This document shows positions 22,345-28,984 of a stretch of 33,468 bases of DNA, one piece after another. Below the pieces are notes generated by a model. The model did not search any database, had not been told where the DNA came from, and saw only the letters and a program-made list of their open reading frames with translations. The DNA lies in IMG/VR virus record IMGVR_UViG_3300030107_002290, positions 1 to 33,468 of that record, one strand, 5' to 3'. This DNA comes from a virus. Both the position numbers and the translations under genes were made by a program. Within the stretch, counting starts at the first letter, position 1; each line of letters begins with the position of its first letter.

Positions 22345-22583
22345 CTAACGAAGAAAAACACTATAAGGAAATGACCATCACGGTAGCGAAAGCTGCACAT
22401 GAGCAGGTCAAGGAAATCGCAAGCGAGTTGAAGATAGAGTATAGCGATGCTATGGCTTTGCTTCAGACGATCACGGTAGACAAGCTAACCTACGGTATAG
22501 CTCAAGCATTTTCTCCAGAAGACAACAGGAGCGCGGTTGACGGGGAACATATAAACGAAGACGCTCCCTCTAATAATAAATAG
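22341..22583 (+). CDS. Hypothetical protein, 80 aa
   Basis: Begins MTNEEKHYKEMTITVAKAAH. The first 55 residues are helical (AAHEQVKEIASELKIEYSDAMALLQTI), possibly a small RHH- or HTH-like unit; the tail is acidic and disordered. The start resembles that of the 91-residue gene at 27244 (MTDEEKHEMM). It is followed by only 9 bases before the DUF669-like gene. Function unknown. Confidence 0.65.
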   Translation: MTNEEKHYKEMTITVAKAAHEQVKEIASELKIEYSDAMALLQTITVDKLTYGIAQAFSPEDNRSAVDGEHINEDAPSNNK

Positions 22584-22592
22584 TAAAACATA

Positions 22593-23078
22593 ATGGCAAT
22601 CATCAACTTAGATGACATCGCAGATAACGTAAGACCTTATCTGAAGAAGGACACATACACAGCTCGTATCATCGAGGCTGAGTTCACCACGAGCAAGGCC
22701 GGTGCGCCTATGATCGTGATACAATGGGAGGTCGTAGCTCCAGAAGCTACCGAAGACCTCGAAGGTAACACCGTGCGTATCGCTGGGCTACAGTTCCGTG
22801 ACTACTGGTCATTCAGCGAGCGTGCTATGGAGATCACGTTGAAGAAGATCAAAGCGTTTCACCGCGCATTCGATCTCTCCGCTTCCGTAGACACGGACAG
22901 CCCTGACGTAGATCAGTACACCGGCTTAGCCGCTGACGTAACCATCGAGACTGAGCAGAGCGCTCAGACTAGCGACGACGGTAGCCCGGTTCTCGACGAC
23001 AACGGTAACGCTGTGATGAACAACAATTATCGCTTGAAACGTGTTCTGCGTAAGAACGCCGATCATACGATAGGTTAA
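22593..23078 (+). CDS. DUF669-like putative ssDNA-binding protein, 161 aa
   Basis: The protein (MAIINLDDIADNVRPYLKKDTYTARIIEAE...) matches the pattern of phage DUF669 proteins: an early GTYxAxI-like strand, then FTTSKAGAPMIVIQWEV, an FRDYW segment and helical AMEITLKKIKAFHRAF, followed by an acidic variable tail and a final NNYRLKRVLR strand. DUF669 proteins occur beside Sak4 or Erf-type recombinases and are thought to bind single-stranded DNA. The ATG has no Shine-Dalgarno sequence (AAACATAATG). Two structured RNA elements follow before the polymerase gene. Confidence 0.75.
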   Translation: MAIINLDDIADNVRPYLKKDTYTARIIEAEFTTSKAGAPMIVIQWEVVAPEATEDLEGNTVRIAGLQFRDYWSFSERAMEITLKKIKAFHRAFDLSASVDTDSPDVDQYTGLAADVTIETEQSAQTSDDGSPVLDDNGNAVMNNNYRLKRVLRKNADHTIG

Positions 23079-23089
23079 GGGTAGGTCAC

Positions 23090-23165
23090 GTTATAGTCTT
23101 GGTACATACTGCTATTAAGATGCAGACAGGTTTGATATCCCTGCATTGATCGCCAAGGCTATAAC
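23090..23165 (+). ncRNA. Structured RNA element 1 of a tandem pair (three-way junction)
   Basis: P1 is 13 bp: GUUAUAG-U-CUUGG (23090-23102) with CCAAG-G-CUAUAAC (23153-23165), one G-U pair. P2 is CUGC/GCAG (23109-23112, 23122-23125) with 9-base loop UAUUAAGAU. P3 is CAGG/CCUG (23127-23130, 23140-23143) with loop UUUGAUAUC; the loops could pair (UAUUAA with UUGAUA). Shared with element 2: GCUAUUAAGA and UUGAUCGCC. An alternative hairpin AUGCAG/CUGCAU (23120-23125 with 23141-23146) competes with P2. It does not match a known riboswitch family that I can recall. Confidence 0.75.
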
Positions 23166-23176
23166 ATTTAATTTCC

Positions 23177-23265
23177 GAAACGTAGGGTAAAGATATGCTA
23201 TTAAGACGCATCGGGGTTTCGAGGTTTAGCTTTCACCTCCTCCCTAGTTGATCGCCTTACGTTTC
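23177..23265 (+). ncRNA. Structured RNA element 2 of a tandem pair (three-way junction)
   Basis: P1 is 11 bp: GAAACGUAGGG (23177-23187) with CCUUACGUUUC (23255-23265), one G-U pair. P2 is AUGC/GCAU (23195-23198, 23208-23211) with loop UAUUAAGAC. P3 includes AGGU/ACCU (23222-23225, 23235-23238) with loop UUAGCUUUC and probably GGGG (23213-23216) with the following CUCC. P1 and P2 differ in sequence from element 1 while pairing is kept (C-G to A-U at the P2 base), whereas GCUAUUAAGA and UUGAUCGCC are identical. It ends 13 bases before the polymerase ATG. Confidence 0.75.
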
Positions 23266-23278
23266 ACTCTTTAATGTA

Positions 23279-25687
23279 ATGTCTGTAGAAACTGTCAGAT
23301 ACAAGATGTCAACCCTACCATACAAAGGGTTGACCGTTGTTTTAGGGAAGCCATCTCGCTTCGACCGTGCGCAACTGCTTAGCGGCTACGGTGGCCAGAT
23401 GTTTTTCAATGCGCTCTCGCCGTTGGCTCGGCAGAGTGTAGATGTATTTCTAGCTGACGCGCTGAAAAACGGCGAGGTCAGTTACAAGCCGGACACTAAG
23501 GTTGTCCTGCTGTTAGGTCAGAAGGCTCTGGATATGGTAGCAACCGGCGTTAGCATAGATGAGCAACGCGGTTGTCCCATCATCAAGGACGGCATCACGT
23601 ACGTGCCAAGCTATGAGCCGCAGGAGGCGGTAGATCGCCAAGCCTACTTCAACCCCAATGACTCAGACGACAAGGGCGGCGGTGATGACAAGGGCCGTCA
23701 CGGTAAAACACGTAGGCCCAATCGTAAGTTCTGGCTCACCCGTGACGTAAAGAAAGCGGTAGCCTACTTGACCACACCACCGGAGGTAACGAAGGCAGCG
23801 CACGTACTTTGGCCTCGCGCAGATGAGGTGGTGAGAATTCTTACTTCTACGAAAGGTAAGAATATGTACTTCGACATAGAAACGAACCGTTCGCTAGAGA
23901 TGACCTGCTTTGGCTTCTCCTTCGACGAGAAGCGTGCATGGTGTGTGCCTATGGTAGTCTCTCCCCGTGAAGGCTACTACTACAGCGACACGCCGCGCAT
24001 CCTACGCGCACTCGCCGTTGCTATGCGAGACAACACCACCGTCATACACAACTCCCTCTTTGACCTGTTCGTGATGGGCTACAAGTACGGCATCCCTGCG
24101 CCTCGTCGCGTCTACGATACGATGCTAGCGCACCACCGACTGTTCCCAGAAGTGGAGAAGTCGCTGGGACATTGCCTCTCACTTTACACCGATCAGCCCT
24201 ACCATAAGAACGAGGGCGTGTTTGAAGCGCACGGCCACGAGCAGCAGACTCAGCTCTACGAGTACAACGCCAAGGACGTTATCAGTATGGCTCTGCTTCA
24301 GCCGCAGATAGATGCTACGGCAGCGAACTTTAAGGCGACCGACAGCATACAGCAGGTGAACGACAGCGTTGTACCGTACCTGACTGCGATGTTGCAGGGC
24401 ATCCGCTACGATGATGCCAAGCTCGACGACATCATCGCCAACAACGACAGGCATCAGAACGTACTGCTACGGTTTCTCAGGCTGCTCGTAGGTAAAGACC
24501 TTAACCCAAACAGTCCCAAGCAAGTCGCTGATTACCTCTACAACAGGCTCGGTTACAAGCGACCATCCAAGGACATAACGAGTGAAAAGGCGCTGTTGCA
24601 GCTACGCCTATCGAAGCCAGACAATCCGGTGATGGCTCTCATTCTACGCTACCGCTCTCTCGCAAAGGAGAGCGGTCAATTAAAGTTCCCGCCGTGGGAC
24701 GGAGTGAAGCCACTCGATCACAAGCGTATCACCACCGCATACAATCTAGCTGGCACTACATCGTACCGACTCGCATCTCGTAGGCTGCTGGGTAAGTGGG
24801 GAACAAACGTGCAGAACTTTCCCAAGAAGCTACGCAAGCTGTTCGTGGCTGATCCCGGCAAGGTGCTAGTGCAAGCTGACCAAGCTGGTGCAGAGGCGCT
24901 CGTTGTCAGCTACTTGTGCCGTGAAGGTAACTTCCGCAGTCTGTTTGCTAATGGCGTGAAGTCTCACGTATACGTAGCTCTGCGTCTCTTTGAGGATGTA
25001 TGGGCTGCTGAGCTAGGTCAGAGTATCAAGGACTACTGCGAGGCTCCTGCTGCCGATCTCGTGAAGCTACCACGCTGGCAAGAACTGAAGAAGCTCATCT
25101 CATCCAGCGACAACTGGAGCGCAGACAAACGCTACTACTTCATGGCCAAGATGGTATGCCACGCCAGCAACTACGGCATGAAGGCTCCGACCTTCCGAGT
25201 CAACGTACTCCAGAAGTCAGGCGGCGCTGTCAACCTCACGAACAAACGCGCCGTGTTCTTTTTAGAAACCTATCACACGCTGTTCCCTGAGATACGCCTC
25301 TGGCACAGGGAAACAATCGCAGAGCTGAAACGTACACGCATCCTGCGCAACCTCTTCGGCTATCCGCGAATGTTCACACAGACGATAGACCCATCCATGT
25401 TCAAGGAAGCCTACGCTTTCGTACCGCAGTCAACCGTAGGTTGTATCACGAACATGGCCTTTACAGATTTGTACAACAACTCACGCATACGAGAGTTGGG
25501 TGCTGATGTTATACAGAATAACCACGATAGCGTCTTGCTGCAATGTTCTCCAGATGCAGCAGATGAAGTAGCAAAGCTCGCTTGTGTAGCGCTTAACCGT
25601 GAGATGACCTCTCCCTTCGGTGAAACGTTTGCAATGAAGTCGGAAGCTATGATAGGCGAGAACTGGGGAGATATGATTGATGTATAA
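23279..25687 (+). CDS. polA: Family A DNA polymerase with 3'-5' exonuclease, 802 aa
   Basis: The replicative phage polymerase. Residues about 15-125 resemble a uracil-DNA-glycosylase-like fold (VVLGKPSRFD, VVLLLGQKALDMV, YVPSYEPQEAV). A Gly/Asp/Lys-rich linker (about 125-150) follows. The 3'-5' exonuclease has MYFDIETN (catalytic Asp/Glu about 199-201), IHNSLFDLFVMG and YNAKDVISMAL. Polymerase motif A is ADQAGAEA (Asp534), different from the usual DYSQIELR; motif B is the helix MAKMVCHASNYG (Lys about 622); motif C is NNHDSVLL (Asp750), where the common HDE reads HDS. There is no 5'-3' exonuclease domain. The ATG has no Shine-Dalgarno sequence and follows the tandem structured RNAs. It overlaps the next start by 1 base. 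Confidence 0.93.
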   Translation: MSVETVRYKMSTLPYKGLTVVLGKPSRFDRAQLLSGYGGQMFFNALSPLARQSVDVFLADALKNGEVSYKPDTKVVLLLGQKALDMVATGVSIDEQRGCPIIKDGITYVPSYEPQEAVDRQAYFNPNDSDDKGGGDDKGRHGKTRRPNRKFWLTRDVKKAVAYLTTPPEVTKAAHVLWPRADEVVRILTSTKGKNMYFDIETNRSLEMTCFGFSFDEKRAWCVPMVVSPREGYYYSDTPRILRALAVAMRDNTTVIHNSLFDLFVMGYKYGIPAPRRVYDTMLAHHRLFPEVEKSLGHCLSLYTDQPYHKNEGVFEAHGHEQQTQLYEYNAKDVISMALLQPQIDATAANFKATDSIQQVNDSVVPYLTAMLQGIRYDDAKLDDIIANNDRHQNVLLRFLRLLVGKDLNPNSPKQVADYLYNRLGYKRPSKDITSEKALLQLRLSKPDNPVMALILRYRSLAKESGQLKFPPWDGVKPLDHKRITTAYNLAGTTSYRLASRRLLGKWGTNVQNFPKKLRKLFVADPGKVLVQADQAGAEALVVSYLCREGNFRSLFANGVKSHVYVALRLFEDVWAAELGQSIKDYCEAPAADLVKLPRWQELKKLISSSDNWSADKRYYFMAKMVCHASNYGMKAPTFRVNVLQKSGGAVNLTNKRAVFFLETYHTLFPEIRLWHRETIAELKRTRILRNLFGYPRMFTQTIDPSMFKEAYAFVPQSTVGCITNMAFTDLYNNSRIRELGADVIQNNHDSVLLQCSPDAADEVAKLACVALNREMTSPFGETFAMKSEAMIGENWGDMIDV

Positions 25688-26934
25688 TGACTAACATAGA
25701 AAAATGGCGACACTTCCTCAAAGACCTAGAATCTCCAGATATGTTCGTAGACTGGGGGTTTTACAGTATGATAGCAACAGCACTCCAACGCAGAGTATGG
25801 CTGTTCCCTGATACGTTCACCCTCTACCCTAACCTCTTCGTACTTTTCGTAGGCCCACCGGCTGCTGGTAAGTCGCGGGTTATATCGCAGGTGAGCGAGT
25901 TCGTTAAGAACCCGATGCTCATTGAGCGCAAGCCCAATAAGAAAACAAACAAGGTAACGGTGAAGCCGTACTTCCCGCTGAGCGCAGACACAATCACGCA
26001 GGAGGCGCTCGTACGTTTTATTGTGAAGGAGTGTGCGAGAGACTTCTACTACGATGACAAGGGCGAGCAGGTACGCGCTTCGCATTTCTCGGTTGGCTTC
26101 ATGGTAGAAGAGCTGGGCGTGCTGCTACGCAAAAACACGGACAACATCGTGAATATGTTGAACCAGTTCTACGACAGCCGCGACTTCACGTACAAGACGA
26201 AGCACCAAGGCACGGACATCATCAAGAACATCTGCGTTAACATACTCGGCGGCACTACACCATCGTTTATCAAACAGGCGTTCAGCGATCAGATCATATC
26301 GCAGGGTTTCACATCCCGTGTCATTATGATCTACGGCGGCGAGCCTCGGTTCCTACGCCAGTTCCCCGGCATAGACGACCAGCAGAAGAAATGTAAGTCA
26401 GCGCTGTTAGAACATCTCAAGAAACTTGCGAAAGTAGGTGGGCCGTTGACGATGAGTGACGAGGCATCGCAGTATCACAAGGACGTTTACGAGAGCGGCG
26501 AGCTGACGCAGAAAACTGTAAACAAAGATCACCGACTCGAAACATACTACGGCAGAAAGAACGTACACTTGCTGAAGATGTCTATGATAATGCACTTCGC
26601 AGATCAGACGGAAAGCATGGTCATCGAGAAGGAAACTGTGGAGCGAGCAATGCGCTTTCTAGCGCACACCGAGGTCAATATGCACGAGGCATACAACACC
26701 GTGGGCAGGAACATCCTAGCAGACATCCAGCGCCGTGTATGTCAGTACATCATCAACGAAGGCAAGGAAGGCGCACGCTTTAAGAAGTTGCTACTCGTCT
26801 TCATCGACGACCTTAACGCAGACGAGCTACGCATTTGCCTAGAGTTTCTCGTCACAACAGAGCAAGTACGATTTGAGAGCGATCACTACATCGCCCTCGT
26901 AGAAAAACCAGCAGACCCTACAGACTACCTATGA
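25687..26934 (+). CDS. DUF3987-like P-loop ATPase, probable replicative helicase/primase-associated protein, 415 aa
   Basis: Walker A is GPPAAGKS (56-63) and a Walker B-type strand is GFMVEELGVLL (about 137-147); GGTTPSFIKQAF, then QGFTSRVIMIYGGEPR with a likely arginine finger, follow as in DUF3987 proteins. The N-terminus (FYSMIATALQRRVWLFPD) and the C-terminal small winged-helix-like region (FKKLLLVFIDDLNADELRICLEFL) also fit that family, commonly found in phage and plasmid replication regions with roles as replicative helicase. No primase zinc finger or TOPRIM motif is seen, so the primase must be elsewhere. The gene follows polA with a 1-base stop/start overlap. Confidence 0.8.
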   Translation: MTNIEKWRHFLKDLESPDMFVDWGFYSMIATALQRRVWLFPDTFTLYPNLFVLFVGPPAAGKSRVISQVSEFVKNPMLIERKPNKKTNKVTVKPYFPLSADTITQEALVRFIVKECARDFYYDDKGEQVRASHFSVGFMVEELGVLLRKNTDNIVNMLNQFYDSRDFTYKTKHQGTDIIKNICVNILGGTTPSFIKQAFSDQIISQGFTSRVIMIYGGEPRFLRQFPGIDDQQKKCKSALLEHLKKLAKVGGPLTMSDEASQYHKDVYESGELTQKTVNKDHRLETYYGRKNVHLLKMSMIMHFADQTESMVIEKETVERAMRFLAHTEVNMHEAYNTVGRNILADIQRRVCQYIINEGKEGARFKKLLLVFIDDLNADELRICLEFLVTTEQVRFESDHYIALVEKPADPTDYL

Positions 26935-27254
26935 TTAAAAGACGATACAGAGGTACGTTTGATGTAACGTTAAACGTATCAATAGACAAACCGCTAGACT
27001 TCCTGCATGGCCGTGAAGTTTTCATAAGCGAAGACAGCACGGTTACGTATGAAGCCGAGGTGTGGCTAGATGAAGACGATGGCCCTTACCGAGTAAACGT
27101 TAAGCTATCCGAGTCTAACCTAACATTTTTCGACGGTAACTTCGACGAGGTTGAACTCACAAACGAAGAGTACACTAAGGCCGAAGACCTTGCTGTCGAG
27201 GAGACAGAAGAAAGTGCAGAAGAAGCAGCATGGGAACAAAGATATGATGACTGA
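26931..27254 (+). CDS. Hypothetical acidic protein, 107 aa
   Basis: Begins MIKRRYRGTFDVTLNVSIDK; the first 75 residues are predicted beta (YEAEVWLDEDDGPYRVNVKL) and the last 30 very acidic (EETEESAEEAAWEQRYDD). It overlaps the DUF3987-like gene by 4 bases. An acidic tail on a small beta domain recalls single-strand-binding proteins, but no OB-fold signature can be claimed. Confidence 0.65.
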   Translation: MIKRRYRGTFDVTLNVSIDKPLDFLHGREVFISEDSTVTYEAEVWLDEDDGPYRVNVKLSESNLTFFDGNFDEVELTNEEYTKAEDLAVEETEESAEEAAWEQRYDD

Positions 27255-27519
27255 CGAAGAAAAGCACGAGATGATGAAAGCTCGTGAGACGATAGCGCTC
27301 GGTGAGATTGCTATTGTGAAGAACACAAACAAGTACAGAGGTTCTAACGATGAGTATTACCTCGTGTATCTAGACGGGCTGTTTGCAAAAGCAGATGGCG
27401 AACCTGCACCTTATATGTTTACGGTAGCTGACTTGTCTCAGGCGAGAACACGCGCTGCCAAGAACATAGAGGATGTACGACCTATGAAAGAACGAAAGTG
27501 GTGGCAGCTTTGGAAATGA
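27244..27519 (+). CDS. Hypothetical protein, 91 aa
   Basis: Start is ATG 27244 or the adjacent ATG 27247 (MTDEEKHEMM); a longer frame from 27151 lies inside the preceding gene and is rejected. The protein has a helical N-terminus, a central beta-like part (EYYLVYLDGLFAKAD) and an aromatic C-terminus KWWQLWK, possibly membrane-peripheral. ATGA overlap with the next gene. No function recognised. Confidence 0.65.
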   Translation: MMTDEEKHEMMKARETIALGEIAIVKNTNKYRGSNDEYYLVYLDGLFAKADGEPAPYMFTVADLSQARTRAAKNIEDVRPMKERKWWQLWK

Positions 27520-27878
27520 AAACGCTATACACAAGGTATAAGGAGAAGTCCATTATCATCGGCAAGCACTTGGGCAACCGTATCGTACGTGAGTTGCCTT
27601 TCAGTAAGGCGGTGCTTTGGAAGATCAAATCATTCAGCCTACCTCAGAAGCTGGTTGACTACGCTGAGCGCAACAACGTTGAGGACTTCGTGTTCGCTGA
27701 TCTGGCGAAGAAGAACTACGTGCAGATCGGTATGGACAAAGTTCTCAGCGAAGGTACGAAAGACAACTACGGCTTCGGCCCACACGTTTACGTTCCGATG
27801 GATGCTGGCGTAGAACTCGACTCGTATGAGCCAGCGCCGTTCATAGATGACCCGAAGAAGAACGTTTACCTGACATGA
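27516..27878 (+). CDS. Hypothetical protein, 120 aa
   Basis: ATG 27516 (MKTLYTRYKEKSIIIG) overlaps the previous stop; a start at 27498 would add six residues within the previous gene. Contains a beta N-terminus, a helical middle (SLPQKLVDYAERNNVEDFVFADL) and a C-terminus with FGPHVYVPMDAG. Overlaps the nuclease gene by 4 bases. Family not recognised. Confidence 0.7.
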   Translation: MKTLYTRYKEKSIIIGKHLGNRIVRELPFSKAVLWKIKSFSLPQKLVDYAERNNVEDFVFADLAKKNYVQIGMDKVLSEGTKDNYGFGPHVYVPMDAGVELDSYEPAPFIDDPKKNVYLT

Positions 27879-28240
27879 GCGACAAGCTATACCACTACAA
27901 CGCAGAGGTGACGAGGGTAGTTGACGGCGATACCGTTGACGCTCTCGTTGACCTCGGCTTCAACACCTACAGCAAGCAACGTATACGGCTGTACGGCATC
28001 AACACACCGGAGATTCGCACACGCGACAAGATCGAGAAGAAGGCTGGGCTAGCTGCGATGGCTCGCCTAGAGGAACTACTGGCCGACAACGACAACCGCT
28101 GCGTGATACGTACGTCTCTCGACAAGAAGGGCAAGTACGGCAGAGTGTTGGGTACGTTGTACGGCGAGTACGATGTGAACTTCAATGACATCCTAGTAGA
28201 GGAAGGCTACGCAGATGAATACTTCGGAGGCAAAAAGTAG
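27875..28240 (+). CDS. Staphylococcal-nuclease-like (SNase) endonuclease, 121 aa
   Basis: A compact thermonuclease-type domain that cleaves DNA or RNA with calcium. Motifs: VVDGDTVDA (Asp19 equals catalytic Asp21 of SNase), RLYGINTPE (Arg38 and Glu46 equal Arg35 and Glu43; the Asp40 position is Asn43, common in the family), GKYGRVLG (Arg90 equals Arg87), and the C-terminal NDILVEEGYADEY. There is no signal peptide, so it acts in the cytoplasm, perhaps in host DNA breakdown or recombination. Overlaps both neighbours. Confidence 0.9.
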   Translation: MSDKLYHYNAEVTRVVDGDTVDALVDLGFNTYSKQRIRLYGINTPEIRTRDKIEKKAGLAAMARLEELLADNDNRCVIRTSLDKKGKYGRVLGTLYGEYDVNFNDILVEEGYADEYFGGKK

Positions 28241-28556
28241 CACAGGATATTTGATAGACCCTGAAGCGCAGCTAGTATCTGTAGTTAGCGTAGCCGACTT
28301 CAAGGACATTCAGAAGCATCTTGAGTGCGACATCTTCACAACAATACGTGCGCTCAGCAACGGTGACACGCTGTATGTTGACGACATGAGCCTCATCGAC
28401 GGTAAGCCTCGCGAGTTCTTTATGTTCGAGGGCTACCCTTCTCCGATAGCAGGTCGCGGCTTGCTGCTAGGTGCAACACCAGACGGCGCTGATACTGACT
28501 GCGAGACAACGTTGATAGATGCGGCGATGCTAGTCGAGTGGCTAGAGCGGGTTTGA
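28215..28556 (+). CDS. DUF3846-like hypothetical protein, 113 aa
   Basis: After a short N-terminus, the pattern YLIDPEAQLVSVVSV, then DIQKHLECDIFTTI, LYVDDMSLIDGKPREFF and YPSPIAGRGLLLG is like DUF3846 proteins of phages and plasmids (a conserved VDD and PxxGxGxxxG). Function of that family is unknown. The start lies 26 bases inside the SNase gene with GAGGAAGG upstream. It is the last gene of the rightward operon, directly followed by a terminator. Confidence 0.7.
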   Translation: MNTSEAKSSTGYLIDPEAQLVSVVSVADFKDIQKHLECDIFTTIRALSNGDTLYVDDMSLIDGKPREFFMFEGYPSPIAGRGLLLGATPDGADTDCETTLIDAAMLVEWLERV

Positions 28557-28558
28557 AC

Positions 28559-28590
28559 AGCACGGCGGGTTAGACGCTCGCCGTGCTTTT
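28559..28590 (+). terminator. Rho-independent terminator of the rightward operon
   Basis: GCACGGCG (28560-28567) and CGCCGTGC (28579-28586) form an 8-bp perfect stem (9 with the flanking A-T), followed by TTTT at 28587-28590. It begins 2 bases after the last rightward stop and meets the converging stop of the leftward nuclease gene at 28589. On the minus strand it lacks a strong T-run. Confidence 0.85.
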
Positions 28591-28984
28591 AACGCAACAA
28601 GTCCCACGCACCTTCGTACTCGTGGTACTTCTGGCCATCCAAGAAAATCTTCAACGTCTTCGTCGTTACATCTTTGACAGGCAGTATCCAGTAGCGATTA
28701 CCTTCAATCGAGCAGCAGATGAAGAAGTCTATCATAGTTTCATCGTAGCTCATTTTATTTACGTTAGTACCGTGCGTCAGACTAAAAGCGTAGTGAGGGC
28801 CGTGACCACCTACGTTAAGCGCAAGGCGCTCAGTACACTTCACTTGAATGCGGCAAATATGGTTGAGCTTTTCAGCTATCAGATCGTAGTAGGAGTTATC
28901 ACCGAAGGGGAACGAGATGCTCCAGCCGCGCTTCATCAACTCCTGCGCTACTAGAAGTTCCCCCCTGACCCCTACAGATTTCAC
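28589..28984 (-). CDS. I-Ssp6803I-like PD-(D/E)XK endonuclease, 131 aa
   Basis: Pattern GELLVAQELMKRGW (Glu9), FPFGDNSYYDLIAE with the catalytic Asp (about 34), and RIQVKCT (Gln47, Lys49) matches the small PD-(D/E)XK family that includes the homing endonuclease I-Ssp6803I and phage resolvase-like nucleases. It could be a free-standing homing endonuclease or a Holliday-junction-type enzyme. The start is GTG, overlapping the stop of the giant polyvalent gene (GTGA), so it is translated as part of the leftward late transcript. No intron was recognised nearby. Confidence 0.8.
   Translation of the reverse strand: MKSVGVRGELLVAQELMKRGWSISFPFGDNSYYDLIAEKLNHICRIQVKCTERLALNVGGHGPHYAFSLTHGTNVNKMSYDETMIDFFICCSIEGNRYWILPVKDVTTKTLKIFLDGQKYHEYEGAWDLLR

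Noticed and set aside
23090-23165. tRNA gene (76 bases, 7-bp terminal stem)
   Set aside because: No T-arm next to the 3' stem, no anticodon arm, and the terminal helix continues to 13 bp; the neighbour element of 89 bases shares the fold.
23090-23265. Known riboswitch or hammerhead ribozyme
   Set aside because: I could not find the conserved cores of purine, glutamine, glycine, SAM, TPP, cobalamin, c-di-GMP types, and the hammerhead CUGAUGA is absent; only a search can settle this.
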